64,000 nucleotides of DNA from Bradyrhizobium sp. CB1717 (GCF_029714325.1 NZ_CP121666.1:6789001-6853000), one strand, 5' to 3'. Shown: positions 1 through 9,680, counted from the first letter of the stretch. The notes: generated by a model from the letters alone, not told the origin. Translations and numbers: made by a program.

Positions 1-89
1 TCGGATTGCTGGAAGCCGAGGACGCCTTGCGTCGCCGACGCAATGCTCGATTCCAAAGCTTCGCGGCTGGTCGCGTTCACGGAATCCAT
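1..89 (-). CDS. shc: Squalene-hopene cyclase, N-terminal fragment cut by the window edge
   Basis: Only the first 29 codons are inside the window. Read from the ATG at 89 they begin MDSVNATSREALESS and end VLGFQQS, the kind of N-terminus that precedes the first cyclase repeat. The gene lies 64 bp downstream of hpnE on the same strand, the usual place for the cyclase in alphaproteobacterial hopanoid operons. A GGAG lies about 13 bp before the ATG. The enzyme would cyclise squalene to hopene at the cytoplasmic membrane. The assignment rests mainly on position; the fragment is too short to show catalytic residues. Confidence 0.72.
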   Translation of the reverse strand, partial: MDSVNATSREALESSIASATQGVLGFQQS

Positions 90-153
90 GTCGCTCGATT
101 GCTCCGATAGTCGATTGAAAGTTGACCGGGACATTGCCCGTCAGGGCCGCTTT

Positions 154-1410
154 TCAGGATCCTTTGGCGGCCAGAACCAGATCGGCGGCGCGGTCACCCG
201 ACCGGACCGATCCCTCGATGGTTGCCGGCAATCCCGTAGCAGTCCAGTCGCCGGCGAGGAACAGGTTTTTCAGCGCGGTGACCGGCCCCGGACGCAAGGC
301 ATTCTGAGCGGGCGTCGCCGCAAATGTGGCACGGCGCTCACGCACGATCTGCCAAGGAGGCAATTCGCCGGAAACCCCGCCGGCCTTGCAGACGTCGCTC
401 CAGATCGCCTGCGCGAGTTCCTCGCGCGGCATGTCGACGAGACGGTCGCCGTTGCTGATGGTCACCGAGAGCCGGTTCGGGAACGCGAACAGCCATTCCA
501 CGACGCCGCCGATCACGCCGAGGATCGGCGCCGAGCCCGGCGGCGGCTCAAAACGGAAATGCGCATTCACGATGGCGCGGAATTCGGTCGGCGTCTTCAG
601 GCCCGGCAGCAGGCTCGCGGCCGCGCGCGGCGGCACTGCCATCACGATCACGTCACCTGCACCGAGCTGGATCACATCCTCGCCGCCGAAGTTCAGCGCG
701 GTCACCTTGCCGTCGGTGTTGACGAACGAACGCAGCTCATGGCCGAGCTGAACGGTGTGGCCACGCTCAGCCAAGAACTTCACCGCCGGCTCGATCAGCA
801 CGGCGCTGAGACCGTCGCGCGCGATCAGGGGACGGCAGGCCTGCCCGCCCGCAAGCAGCGTCTCGCGCACGATCGCACCGGCAAGCCCGGCCGATCCCTC
901 GGGCGGATCGACGTTGAGCGCCGCGAGCAGCAGCGGCTGCACAAGGCGCTGGTAGAGGATGCCTTCGGTCGGGATGGACTTGCTGACCAGCGTCTCCTCC
1001 GACGCCCAGACCAGCGGCGCCAGCTTGAGATAATCGGTGAGGCCGGTGTCGGGCACGCGGCGGCTCTCGTCGAGCACCCAGGTCGGCCATCGGCCATCGC
1101 CGAGATCGATCTGCCAGCGCTGCCCGGTCTTGATGTCGACGAACGGAAATTGTGCGCGATCCGGCCCGACGAGTCCCGCCTCGGTGCCGATCGCGCGCGC
1201 ATAGGCGCGCGCGTGGCTGTTGCCCGACAGCAGCAGATGATTGCCGTTGTCGATGGTGAGGTTGGTGGCGCCGTCGAAATAGGAGCGGCAGCGGCCGCCG
1301 GCCTGGTGCGTCGCCTCGTGCACGGCGACCTTGAAGCCGCCATTGGCGAGCCGCACGGCGGCGGTGAGGCCGGAAATTCCAGCGCCGATGATGTGAGCTG
1401 TGTTTTGCAT
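154..1410 (-). CDS. hpnE: Hydroxysqualene dehydroxylase HpnE (FAD-dependent)
   Basis: A 418-residue amine-oxidase-fold flavoprotein. The FAD dinucleotide-binding motif GAGISG is at residues 9-14 and is followed by the second FAD motif around QAGGRC. The C-terminal FAD-binding strand LFLAGDWTATGLPATIEG is typical of the phytoene-desaturase/HpnE group. In the bacterial squalene route HpnE reduces hydroxysqualene to squalene, the substrate of the cyclase. The ATG overlaps the hpnD stop by one base (TGATG), implying translational coupling. The order hpnC-hpnD-hpnE-shc separates it from generic phytoene desaturases. Confidence 0.93.
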   Translation of the reverse strand: MQNTAHIIGAGISGLTAAVRLANGGFKVAVHEATHQAGGRCRSYFDGATNLTIDNGNHLLLSGNSHARAYARAIGTEAGLVGPDRAQFPFVDIKTGQRWQIDLGDGRWPTWVLDESRRVPDTGLTDYLKLAPLVWASEETLVSKSIPTEGILYQRLVQPLLLAALNVDPPEGSAGLAGAIVRETLLAGGQACRPLIARDGLSAVLIEPAVKFLAERGHTVQLGHELRSFVNTDGKVTALNFGGEDVIQLGAGDVIVMAVPPRAAASLLPGLKTPTEFRAIVNAHFRFEPPPGSAPILGVIGGVVEWLFAFPNRLSVTISNGDRLVDMPREELAQAIWSDVCKAGGVSGELPPWQIVRERRATFAATPAQNALRPGPVTALKNLFLAGDWTATGLPATIEGSVRSGDRAADLVLAAKGS

Positions 1411-2249
1411 CAGATGAAAGCGTAACGGAGCAGGATCAGGATGCGTGTGATCTTCGACACACGCACCGGCTCGCGCGGCGCGTTGAAACCGCGCGCGATC
1501 AGGAGGTCCAGAATGGAATGATAGTATTTCGACATGATCCGCGGCGCGCGCACGGCGCGGCGCTTGTTGCGGTTCATGATCTCGTCCGACTTCTCGAAAT
1601 GCATCTTCGCACGCTGCGTCAACGGCACGCAGACCTTCGGCAGCGCGCGCTCGGCGATCACACGGTTCGGATCATTGGAGGTGATGCCTGCATGCAGCAG
1701 CGCCTCGCGCGGCAGATAGAGCCGGCCGAGGCCGGCGTCCTCGTCGATGTCGCGCAGGATGTTGGTCAGCTGCAGCGCGCGGCCGAGATGATGGGCGAGC
1801 AGGATGCCGTCTTCCTCCGGCATGCCGAACACCCGCACCGACAGCCGCCCCACGGCGCTGGCGACGCGGTCGCAATAGAGATCCAGCGTCGCCATGTCGG
1901 GCGCGCGGATGTCCTGCGGCACGTCCATCTCCATGCCGTCGACGATGGCCAGGAAATCCTCGCGCTTGAGCCCGAAGGTCTTCACCGAGGCGACGTAGTC
2001 CTTCAGCCGCGGCGGCGGATTGCCATGGTAGAGCGCGTCGATGTCGTTGCGCCATTGCTGGAGCGCGGCGAGCCGCTCGTCGCGCGGACCGTCGGAATCG
2101 GCGATGTCGTCGACCTGGCGGCAGAAGCTGTAGATCTGAAACATCGCTTCGCGCTGGTCGTGCGGCAGGATGCGCATCGCGGCATAGAACGAGCTGCCGG
2201 ATGCGGTCGAGCCATAACTGGCGCCGGGCGTGGCCGCCTCAAGCGTCAT
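1410..2249 (-). CDS. hpnD: Presqualene diphosphate synthase HpnD
   Basis: A 279-residue member of the squalene/phytoene synthase family. The two Asp-rich Mg-diphosphate motifs are visible: DDIAD at residues 47-51 and DIDED at 167-171, the latter followed by GRLYLP. HpnD condenses two farnesyl diphosphates to presqualene diphosphate, the first step of the three-enzyme HpnCDE path. It overlaps the end of hpnC by 11 bp and the start of hpnE by 1 bp, so the three genes form a tightly coupled operon. Crt-type phytoene synthase is the main alternative, but the neighbours make HpnD far more likely. Confidence 0.93.
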   Translation of the reverse strand: MTLEAATPGASYGSTASGSSFYAAMRILPHDQREAMFQIYSFCRQVDDIADSDGPRDERLAALQQWRNDIDALYHGNPPPRLKDYVASVKTFGLKREDFLAIVDGMEMDVPQDIRAPDMATLDLYCDRVASAVGRLSVRVFGMPEEDGILLAHHLGRALQLTNILRDIDEDAGLGRLYLPREALLHAGITSNDPNRVIAERALPKVCVPLTQRAKMHFEKSDEIMNRNKRRAVRAPRIMSKYYHSILDLLIARGFNAPREPVRVSKITRILILLRYAFI

Positions 2250-3123
2250 GTGCAGTCCCCGGTCTGGTTATGGCCTTGCGTCCGATCGCGCGGCGGCCGA
2301 CTTCGCCGATCATGCCGGCGAGGCTGAAGGTGAGAAGCTCGAACTTGTTCAGGTGCACGCGCTCGCGCAGGGGATCGCGCACCTTCAAGAGGCGCACGAT
2401 GCGGTCGGCATAGGCCTGGATCACTGCGACGTCGACCCCGAGGCGGAAATCGCGGATCTCCGCGCTCAATGACCTGCCCTCGTCGAGCAGCGCCTCGTTA
2501 CGCGCGGCGAGCGACTGCAGGCAGGCCAGCATCGCCGGCGGCGATTGCGCAAGCCCAAGCTGCTCGACCGAGGCGCCGTGTGCTGCCAGCGCGTCGCGCG
2601 GGAGATAGACGCGGTTGAGCTCGCGGAAATCCTTGCCGCAATCCTGCAGGTGATTGTTGATCTGGAGGCCGGCGCAGAGCGCATCCGAGGCGGCCCAGGT
2701 CGAGGTGCTCTCACCGTGAACGTCGAGCATGAAGCGGCCGACCGGCATCGCAGAATAGCGGCAATAGTGGATGACCTCGTCCCAGGTCTCGTAGCGCAGC
2801 TTGGTCACGTCCATGCGGAACGCGATCAGCACGTCGAGCGCGTGACGCGGCGCCATGCCGCGCTCGGCCAGCGCACGGCGCAGGGTGACGGCCTCAAGCT
2901 GGGTGTCGCCCTTGCCGAGCAGTTCCGCCTCGAGCAGGTCGAGATAAGCGAGCTTCTGGTCGGGCGGCAGCGTGGCGTGGTCGGCGATGTCGTCGGCGGT
3001 GCGGACGAAATTGTAATAGGCCAGGATCAGGGCGCGATGACGTGGATGAATGATCCAGGACGCGACGGGAAAATTCTCGTCGCGGTCACCCTTGCCGGAT
3101 CGCAATTCGCTCGCAGAGGTCAT
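2239..3123 (-). CDS. hpnC: Hydroxysqualene synthase HpnC
   Basis: A 294-residue squalene/phytoene-synthase fold protein, paralogous to HpnD. The first Asp motif DDIAD is at 44-48. The second is altered to DCGKD at 161-165, where HpnD has DIDED, followed by NRVYLP. HpnC converts presqualene diphosphate to hydroxysqualene, so it performs no FPP condensation, which may explain the weaker second motif. It is the first gene of the hpnCDE-shc set; about 190 bp separate it from the next upstream gene. Confidence 0.92.
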   Translation of the reverse strand: MTSASELRSGKGDRDENFPVASWIIHPRHRALILAYYNFVRTADDIADHATLPPDQKLAYLDLLEAELLGKGDTQLEAVTLRRALAERGMAPRHALDVLIAFRMDVTKLRYETWDEVIHYCRYSAMPVGRFMLDVHGESTSTWAASDALCAGLQINNHLQDCGKDFRELNRVYLPRDALAAHGASVEQLGLAQSPPAMLACLQSLAARNEALLDEGRSLSAEIRDFRLGVDVAVIQAYADRIVRLLKVRDPLRERVHLNKFELLTFSLAGMIGEVGRRAIGRKAITRPGTAHDA

Positions 3124-3271
3124 CGAGGGCTGGTTTACAATCGTTTGGACAGGAAGGGCTTTTTCGCACGCGCGGGCTCATGCCGGCGATGCCGCCGCGG
3201 CCCCCATATAGGGGAATACGGCCGCAAAACCAATCCTGCTCTCGATGGCTGCCCTTCGCGGATCCGGCCCG

Positions 3272-3296
3272 AAAAAGGCGGCCCGGGGGCCGCCTT
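3272..3296 (-). terminator. Rho-independent terminator of the Cys-rich secreted protein gene
   Basis: On the minus strand an 8-bp GC stem (GGCGGCCC / GGGCCGCC, 2-base loop) is followed directly by TTTTT. It starts about 20 bp beyond the stop codon at 3317. It would also insulate the hpn operon from transcription entering from upstream. Confidence 0.8.
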
Positions 3297-3316
3297 GGGT
3301 GGGCCAGTGGCCGAGC

Positions 3317-3550
3317 TTACTGGTTGTGGTTCTTCAGGACCTGGTCGCAGGCCTGTGAGATCTTGGCCCGGTTCTCCTTCAGGCAGGCCAGGATGGTGAA
3401 ATCGCCCTGGTCGATGACCGGACGGCAGAACTTCTGCACATCGCGCGTGCAGGCCTTCTGCTCGGCGTCCGTGCCGCGCCCTTGCTGGGCGAACGCCGCC
3501 GTCGAAAGGGATGCCGACAGCAGGGTGAGAGCGACGAGAAGCTTACGCAT
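3317..3550 (-). CDS. Small secreted cysteine-rich protein
   Basis: A 77-residue protein with a clean Sec signal peptide (MRKLLVALTLLSASLSTAAFA, cleaved near residue 21). The mature part is short, hydrophilic and has four cysteines (ACTRDVQKFC, LACL, ACDQ), arranged like a single Cys-rich GLG1-type repeat found in small rhizobial periplasmic proteins. Two disulfides in the periplasm are likely. Function is unknown. It has its own terminator, so it looks monocistronic. Confidence 0.8.
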   Translation of the reverse strand: MRKLLVALTLLSASLSTAAFAQQGRGTDAEQKACTRDVQKFCRPVIDQGDFTILACLKENRAKISQACDQVLKNHNQ

Positions 3551-4010
3551 TGTATTCCTTCATTCTGACGGCAGAATCGCACCAATCCCGGACAGCACTG
3601 GGCGGAGGACCGGAACGGATTGTTCTGATGGCAAGTCGCCGCAGGGTAGCGGCCTCAGAGAAGGCACAAGCACTGGCAAATGCGGCCAAATTGGCGCCGC
3701 CCCCACCAAATCAGGTCTTCCCTGCACCTTCATTGGCAGATGTAAGGGTTTGATACTACGTCATAATTCAGAAGGTTCGCATTTTACTGCACGGCTGTTG
3801 CAGCGCTGCATCTCTCCGCCCCGCCGTTTCGGCCAGAAACACGCCGAAACACAGCAAATCGCAAGGTCCGGGCCCCTCGCCGACGCCCGGTGAACCACTA
3901 TCTCTGGTCCTGGCGCGTTGAACCTGACACAGGCTCGGAACACTAAACCTTCGATGTGGCGAGACGTCCTTAACCTTGAACGGACGTCGTTCCAAAACGG
4001 GATATTTGTG
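3551..4010. other. Gene-free intergenic stretch between divergent secreted-protein genes
   Basis: About 460 bp between the starts of the minus-strand Cys-rich protein and the plus-strand secreted protein. It must carry both promoters. I see no convincing gene, inverted repeat or structured RNA in it. Confidence 0.5.
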
Positions 4011-4508
4011 ATGAAATTCTTTGGGCGATCTGGACTGGCAATCACTGCGGCCGGCGTTGGCGCTGCGCTGCTCTTCTCGGTTTCGACGAGCCACGCACAG
4101 TCGTCCGGACCGTTTGCCGGCTTCGACGGCGCGTGGACCGGCACCGGCACGGTCTCGCTGTCCGACGGCTCCACCGAACGCATCCGCTGCAAGGCCGACT
4201 ACAAGGTCGCCGGCAGCGGCCTCAACCTCAAGCAGGCCCTGCACTGCGCCTCCGACAGCTACAAGTTCGACCTCACCAGCGACGTGACGAGCCAGGGCGA
4301 CCGCATCTCCGGCAATTGGAGCGAGGCGAGCCGCAACATCTTCGGCAACCTCCAGGGCACCGCCGGCGGCGGCCAGATCGACGTGTTCGTCGAGGCCAAC
4401 GGCTTCGCCGCCAATCTGTCGCTGCGCACCAACGGCACCAAGCAGACGGTGCAGATCTCCTCCAAGGGCGAGATCCGCGGCGTCAACATCACGATGACGA
4501 AGGGCTGA
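4011..4508 (+). CDS. Secreted hypothetical protein with beta-rich mature domain
   Basis: A 165-residue protein. The reading frame is open 31 codons further upstream, but ATG 4011 directly begins a signal peptide (MKFFGRSGLAITAAGVGAAL, cleavage after SHAQ). The mature part starts FAGFDGAWTGTGTVSLSDG and alternates short polar and hydrophobic strands, with a conserved-looking pair of cysteines (IRCKADYKV, LHCASD). This resembles small lipocalin-like periplasmic proteins common in Bradyrhizobium. Substrate unknown. A strong terminator follows 28 bp after the stop. Confidence 0.75.
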   Translation: MKFFGRSGLAITAAGVGAALLFSVSTSHAQSSGPFAGFDGAWTGTGTVSLSDGSTERIRCKADYKVAGSGLNLKQALHCASDSYKFDLTSDVTSQGDRISGNWSEASRNIFGNLQGTAGGGQIDVFVEANGFAANLSLRTNGTKQTVQISSKGEIRGVNITMTKG

Positions 4509-4535
4509 TTGCCCTTCCCCACCGATGAGGAACAC

Positions 4536-4567
4536 GCCCCCGGTTCTCCGCGAGCCGGGGGCTTTTT
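4536..4567 (+). terminator. Rho-independent terminator
   Basis: An 8-bp perfect stem GCCCCCGG / CCGGGGGC with an 11-base loop, followed by TTTTT at 4563-4567. It lies just after the secreted-protein gene ending at 4508 and before the next start at 4602. Confidence 0.88.
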
Positions 4568-4601
4568 GCTGACATGAACTTGCCCGGATGGACCTGCTGA
4601 G

Positions 4602-5447
4602 ATGGACCCAATCCGCAGACATCTGCTGAAAGCCGCCGGGCTCTTCGTGGCCAGTCGCGCCTTCGCCGACGATCAACCGCCAAATCAGCGGGAAACGAAC
4701 ATGCAGCCTTCATCCGTGAAGCCGCGTCACGTGCTCTGTTTCCTCGGCAAGAATGAAAGCCTGCTGCATCCGCCGAAAGCAATGGCCAAGACAATCGCCG
4801 ATTTCGGCTTCGAGATCGACCGCACTTATTCGCAGGCCAAACCCGATCCACATATGGAGCGGTCGTTCGGCGTGTGCTGGGACCGCGTCTTCCCGAAAGC
4901 GTGGTCCGCGGCAGACGAAGCGGCCGTCGTCAATCACAAGGCGGTACTCTACGTGCTGAGCCCGCCGATGGATCAGCAGAAAGCGACCGCCTATTCAGCA
5001 GCCGCCTTGCAGATCGTGGACGAGATGTTCGACGCGGGCGCCATCGCTGCGAAAGGCGAAAGCGCCGGCGTCGCCCACGGCGTTGCGAGATGGCGCAGCC
5101 TCGCCGATCAGGCACGCACGGGCGCAAAGACCAGCCAGGGCCTCGGGATGACGCTCGCCCTCGCCAAGGCCTGTCGCCTTGCCTTCGCCAAGCGCCCGCT
5201 CGGCGGTAACAGCTACTACGAGACCGTCGGCTATCACCTCATCGGCCTGCCGGAGGTCTATGTCGCGAAATCGCGCGGCAACGAATGGTCCGCGGTGATG
5301 CTGATGGAGGAGATCGCCAACGCCATGGCCGAGCACGGCGTTGAGGCGACGCTGCGCGACCGCAATCTGACGCTGTCGCGCGAGCAGGACTACGCCGAGG
5401 ACGATTTCAAGTTCAATCCGTACGGGATCGTCCGGATCGAGGCGTGA
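4602..5447 (+). CDS. Tat-exported protein of unknown function
   Basis: A 281-residue protein. The N-terminus MDPIRRHLLKAAGLFVASRA has a twin-arginine motif (RRHLLK) and a hydrophobic stretch ending AFA, so Tat export is likely. An internal ATG (residue 34, MQPSSVKPRHVL) could give a cytoplasmic form starting at the conserved-looking segment HVLCFLGKN. The body is alpha/beta with no motif I recognise; the segment ESAGVAHGVARW could be an active-site loop. It stands alone on the plus strand and converges with a methyltransferase gene 16 bp away. I cannot assign a family. Confidence 0.72.
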   Translation: MDPIRRHLLKAAGLFVASRAFADDQPPNQRETNMQPSSVKPRHVLCFLGKNESLLHPPKAMAKTIADFGFEIDRTYSQAKPDPHMERSFGVCWDRVFPKAWSAADEAAVVNHKAVLYVLSPPMDQQKATAYSAAALQIVDEMFDAGAIAAKGESAGVAHGVARWRSLADQARTGAKTSQGLGMTLALAKACRLAFAKRPLGGNSYYETVGYHLIGLPEVYVAKSRGNEWSAVMLMEEIANAMAEHGVEATLRDRNLTLSREQDYAEDDFKFNPYGIVRIEA

Positions 5448-5463
5448 GCCGAAGCGCGCCGCA

Positions 5464-6255
5464 TCAGTCCTTGCGCGCGACGCATTCGCACCGGCATCGG
5501 AAATAGACCGCGTCCGGATCGCGTCCCCAGGCTTCCCATCCGGCAAGCGCAATCTGGATCTCATCGTCCGTCGCGAGCCCCTTGCTTACGAGTTGCGGAC
5601 CAAGCCCGAGCAGGCTTCGCCGCGCATCGGCAACAGCCTCGCTGCGGCTCTCCGCATCGGCACTGTGGTTGACGTAGCTGGCGCCGGCCCAGACCGGTGT
5701 AAAGCCGTGGGCGCGGAGGATGGAGCCCTGCCGGCGGCCGAAGCGAAGCGACGCGGGATCATCGTGCTCGTACCAGCGCTGCCAGAGATCGAGCGCGAGG
5801 CGTACGCCGTCGAGCTCGGGGTGGAGCACATTGCCGCCGACATCGGCGTCACGCGTTGCGACGAGGCCACCCGGCTTCAGCACGCGCCGGGCTTCCGCCA
5901 GCGTTCGCGCCAGCACCGCCTTGCTCTGATGGTACAGCACCGCGTGAAAGAGCACGGTATCGAACGTCCCGTCCTCGAACGGAACGGCGGTCATATCGGC
6001 TTCGATAAAGGCCACGTTGGTGAGGCCGGTCCTCGCGGCGAGCTGATTGGCTGCGGCGATTGCCTTCGGCTCGATATCGACGCCGACGGCCCTCCCGACA
6101 AGGCCTGCGAGCGCCGCGGTGATGGTCCCCGGTCCGCAGCCGGCGTCGAGCAGGATCATGTCCGACGTCAGGAACGGGACGAAAAAGGCGGCGCAATCGC
6201 CGCCCCGCTTCTGCTGAAACGCCACGATGGAGCTGTCGTGCCGCATTGGCTGCAT
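5464..6255 (-). CDS. Class I SAM-dependent methyltransferase
   Basis: A 263-residue Rossmann-fold methyltransferase. Motif I is LLDAGCGPGTITAAL (residues about 34-48), motif II is VGVDIEP, and the acidic loop is EADMTAVPFEDGTFD. This is the Methyltransf_11/UbiE-like arrangement. The C-terminal half carries no group-specific motif I recognise, so the substrate is open. It lies 66 bp downstream of the RND/MMPL exporter on the same strand, and could be a lipid or small-molecule O/C-methylase of the same locus. That link is only positional. Confidence 0.82.
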   Translation of the reverse strand: MQPMRHDSSIVAFQQKRGGDCAAFFVPFLTSDMILLDAGCGPGTITAALAGLVGRAVGVDIEPKAIAAANQLAARTGLTNVAFIEADMTAVPFEDGTFDTVLFHAVLYHQSKAVLARTLAEARRVLKPGGLVATRDADVGGNVLHPELDGVRLALDLWQRWYEHDDPASLRFGRRQGSILRAHGFTPVWAGASYVNHSADAESRSEAVADARRSLLGLGPQLVSKGLATDDEIQIALAGWEAWGRDPDAVYFRCRCECVARKD

Positions 6256-6321
6256 CCTCGGCCGGAACGCCGGCGCAGTCGTTCAGACTGCGCCGATTCC
6301 ATGTCCGACTGATGAAGCCGC

Positions 6322-8688
6322 TCAGATCGCCGGCTTGTCCGGGCCCTGCAGCTTGCCGTGCAGGTTGATCAGCCACATCGCGGTCGGCCGCAGGATGAAG
6401 AGGTCGGCGACGAGCGCCATGACCATCGAGAAGGCGCTCAGCCAGCCGAACAGCCGCAGCGACGGCAGGTCGGAGAACACGGTGACGACGAGGCCGCAGG
6501 CCAGCACCACCGTGGTCAGGATCAGCGCCGGTCCCACCAGCACGGTCGCCCGCTCCACCGCGAGCGCCGAGCCGACGCCCGGCTTGCTCTCGAGCCTGAG
6601 GCGATTGAGGAAGTGGATGGTGGCGCTCAGGCCCAGGCCGAACGAGACGGTGAGCGCGACGACGCTGGCAAATTGCAGCCCCTCGCCCATCGCCCACAGC
6701 ACCGTGCCCGACATCACCACCGGGAAGATGCCCGGCAGGATGCAAGCGAACATCACGACCCATGAGCGGAAGGCAAGACCGATGAAGATCGCGACCAGCG
6801 CGAATTCTACCGTGAGGCCGCGGTTCAGCTTCTCGATCATGCTGGCCGAGTTGCGCGCGGCAATCGCGGCAAGACCGGTCACCGCGATCTCGTAGCCGGG
6901 ATGCTTCTTGCGGACGGCGTCGAGCTCTGTATCGAGCTTGTCGACGATCGGCAGGAGCTGGCTGGAATCCTTGTCCGGCACGCGGCCCGCGACCACGACG
7001 GCATCCTGCTCGGCGTCGATGAAACGCCGCACCAGATGCTCGGGGATGACGCTGACATATTCCTTCAGCGTCGCCACGTCGGCGCTGCCGGCCTTTTCCG
7101 CGAGCCAGCGGCGCAGGGTCTCGAGCGACCAGACGTTGCCGACGCCGGCCGCCTTCTCCACGGTCGCATGCACGTCCGCGATGGTCTGCAGCGTCTCCGG
7201 CGAATAGAGCGTTTCACCCTTGGGGAACTGGATCAGCACGTTGACCGGGTTGGCGCCGGTGAGCTTGGCGTCGAGCCGGTCGCTGGCGGCGACCGCCTGG
7301 CGCTTGTCCGGCACCTGGTCGGCGAGCCGGTAGCGCGGCTCCAGATTGGCGTAGATGACGCCGAGGCCGCCGACGAACAGCACCGCGATCAGGCTGAACA
7401 GGCCGGGCCGGCCGACCATGCGCACCGCGATCCAGTAGCAGAAGTTGCGCAGCGCCTGGACGCCGGCATCGGCGCCCTGGAACTTGACCGCGAAGACCTT
7501 CTCGTTGCGCACGAACAGCACGCCGAAAACAGGCACGAGCGACAGCACCGCGACCAGCGCGATGATGGTCGCGGCAAGGCCCGCCTCGCCGAACTTGCGG
7601 ATCAAATCGGAGTCGGAGAACTGGAGCGCGATGAAGGAAATGCCGGCGGTGCCGTGCGTCAGCACGCAGGCCGGCCCGACCACCAGCACCGCGTTCTTGA
7701 ACGCGGTGAACTTGTCCTGGCCGGCGATCAGCCGGTCGCGCGCGGCGAACGTCAGCTGCATCGAGTCCGAGAAGCTGATGACCATGATGAGCGGCGTCAT
7801 CACGTTCAGGAACATGTTGAGGTTGAAATTGGCCCAGCCGAGCGCGCCGAGCGCCAGCAGGATCGCGATCATCGGCGGGAACGCCGCCGCGATCATGAAG
7901 GAGATCTTGCGGAAGAAGATGATGGCGATGACGCAGCCGGCGAGAATGCCGAGGATGTTGTAGGTGAGCCCGTCGCGCTCGACCGCGTTGCGGATCTCGA
8001 GCTGCATCACCGGCACGCCGGAGAGCTGCACGTTGAGCCCGGTGTCGCTGAGGTCTTCCTTCATCAGCGCACGGATGTCGCCGACGGTCTTGGTCAGCTT
8101 GCTGGAGGCGACCACCTCCGGATCGAGCGAGAGCACGATCAGCGCCAGCGTGCCATCCTCCGACAGCAGCTTGCCGCGGATGATCTCGTTGTTCTTGACG
8201 GTCTCGATGAACTTGTCATAGGCCGCGCCCTCGGGCAGCTCGGGCGGGAACAGCGCCGCCGGCAGCTTGCCCGGCGCCGGGGCCTGGCGCGCCGAGAACA
8301 GCGAGACGAGGCCACGCGTGCCTTCGACCAGCTGCATGTCGGTGACGAAGTCGCGCAGCTTCTCGAGGTTGTTCCGCGCCAGCAGGGTCTTGCCCTCGAC
8401 CACGACCAGGACGTCGAACTCCTCGGCCGGGAACTTCTTGGTCACCTCTTCATACTGCTTGAATTCGCGTGTGTCGGAACGAAACAGCTGCGACAGCGAA
8501 TCGTCGATCTTGATCCGGTAGATGCCGAAGACGGCGCCAACAATCAGGGCGAGCAGGACGATGCAGGAGATGATCGGAGCCCGGACGGCGATCAGCCCGA
8601 TGCGCTCCAGCCCGAAGGCGATGGAGGACGCAGGTCCCTGCTCGACCTTGTCGACATGAACCTCACTCTCGCTGTGCTTTTCGAGCAT
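6322..8688 (-). CDS. RND/MMPL-family lipid exporter, HpnN candidate
   Basis: A 788-residue polytopic membrane protein. It has one N-terminal TM segment (around APIISCIVLLALIVGAVFG), a large periplasmic loop, a bundle of five to six TMs, a second periplasmic loop, and a final TM bundle: the duplicated MMPL/RND layout. ATG 8688 (MLEKHSESEV) is preferred over an ATG 24 codons upstream because the intervening peptide is atypical and AGGA lies about 13 bp before it. It is downstream of eutB-hpnP-eutC and near hpnCDE. HpnN moves hopanoids to the outer membrane in related bacteria. The N-terminus here differs from HpnN as I remember it, so I leave the symbol blank. Confidence 0.85.
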   Translation of the reverse strand: MLEKHSESEVHVDKVEQGPASSIAFGLERIGLIAVRAPIISCIVLLALIVGAVFGIYRIKIDDSLSQLFRSDTREFKQYEEVTKKFPAEEFDVLVVVEGKTLLARNNLEKLRDFVTDMQLVEGTRGLVSLFSARQAPAPGKLPAALFPPELPEGAAYDKFIETVKNNEIIRGKLLSEDGTLALIVLSLDPEVVASSKLTKTVGDIRALMKEDLSDTGLNVQLSGVPVMQLEIRNAVERDGLTYNILGILAGCVIAIIFFRKISFMIAAAFPPMIAILLALGALGWANFNLNMFLNVMTPLIMVISFSDSMQLTFAARDRLIAGQDKFTAFKNAVLVVGPACVLTHGTAGISFIALQFSDSDLIRKFGEAGLAATIIALVAVLSLVPVFGVLFVRNEKVFAVKFQGADAGVQALRNFCYWIAVRMVGRPGLFSLIAVLFVGGLGVIYANLEPRYRLADQVPDKRQAVAASDRLDAKLTGANPVNVLIQFPKGETLYSPETLQTIADVHATVEKAAGVGNVWSLETLRRWLAEKAGSADVATLKEYVSVIPEHLVRRFIDAEQDAVVVAGRVPDKDSSQLLPIVDKLDTELDAVRKKHPGYEIAVTGLAAIAARNSASMIEKLNRGLTVEFALVAIFIGLAFRSWVVMFACILPGIFPVVMSGTVLWAMGEGLQFASVVALTVSFGLGLSATIHFLNRLRLESKPGVGSALAVERATVLVGPALILTTVVLACGLVVTVFSDLPSLRLFGWLSAFSMVMALVADLFILRPTAMWLINLHGKLQGPDKPAI

Positions 8689-8894
8689 GCCTTGTCCAGT
8701 TCCTAAATCGGCTCGGTCTTGTGAGCTTATTGCGCCCCGCGAACGGCTTGAAAACGCCATACCAATGGGAGGCTTGCCCGTTGAAAATGCGCGGAAAATC
8801 GCCGGCAGCGGTTTAGCAGGTCAAAAGGCCTTTTCGCAAGCAGGCGGAAGGTGGCCGAATCGATCAAGATGCGGCGATTTTGCCGGAATGCCCG

Positions 8895-9680
8895 TCATTC
8901 CGGCCGCGTTGTGCCAATTCGACGCGGCGCCCGGTCGGCGCTCTCGTCCTTTAGCGCCACGCCGGTGACCTCCCGGGCCAGGCCCTCGCGGATCAGCCAG
9001 GCGATCTTGAAGGCAGCCTCGTCATGACTCAACCCAGACTTGTGGACGTTCGACACGCAATTGCGCTCGGCATCGGTGCGGCCGGGCTTCGGCGCGAAGG
9101 TCAGATAGGCGCCGAGACTGTCGGGCGCGGACAGGCCGGGCCGCTCGCCGATCAGCATCACGACCATGCGGGCACCGAGAATCGCGCCTATCTCGTCGCC
9201 GAGCGCGACGCGCGCGCCTGAGGCGACGACGACATGGCCGGGCGCGACAGCATCGCCCTCCGCGAGCAGCGGCAGCAGGCGCGCGACCAGCGCCACCGCA
9301 TGGGCGTGGACCGCCGCCGCCGAGAGGCCGTCGCCAATCACGAGCGCAAGCTGGCATGGCCCGGCAGCGCTTCGCGCGAGAGCTTCGGCGGACGCTGGAT
9401 CGAGCTGTCGTCCGAGATCCGGCCGCCGCAGATAGTCCCCGCGGTCGACGGCCTGGCTCCTCGCCTCGCTGACGGCAAGACCGAGCGCGCCGAGATCGGC
9501 GACCAGGCGTGGCGCTTCGAAGACGGCATGCACGGCATCGCGGGCGCGGGCATGGTCCAGCGTGAAATCGAGCAGCGCCCGCGTCGGCACGCTTGCGCCG
9601 CTGCGCCCGAGCGCAACGCGCGCGGGCGTGAACGACTTGAGGTCGAGGGTCGGACGCTCTGGAACGGATCTGTCGCTCAT
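8895..9680 (-). CDS. eutC: Ethanolamine ammonia-lyase small subunit EutC
   Basis: A 261-residue protein beginning [20 protein letters not shown]. It contains the EutC landmarks [64 protein letters not shown] and [20 protein letters not shown]. With EutB it forms the adenosylcobalamin-dependent lyase that turns ethanolamine into acetaldehyde and ammonia. The ATG overlaps the stop of hpnP by four bases (ATGA), so the two are translationally coupled. The reading frame stays open far upstream through hpnP, but that part is antisense-type nonsense and not protein-like. Confidence 0.94.
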   Translation of the reverse strand: MSDRSVPERPTLDLKSFTPARVALGRSGASVPTRALLDFTLDHARARDAVHAVFEAPRLVADLGALGLAVSEARSQAVDRGDYLRRPDLGRQLDPASAEALARSAAGPCQLALVIGDGLSAAAVHAHAVALVARLLPLLAEGDAVAPGHVVVASGARVALGDEIGAILGARMVVMLIGERPGLSAPDSLGAYLTFAPKPGRTDAERNCVSNVHKSGLSHDEAAFKIAWLIREGLAREVTGVALKDESADRAPRRIGTTRPE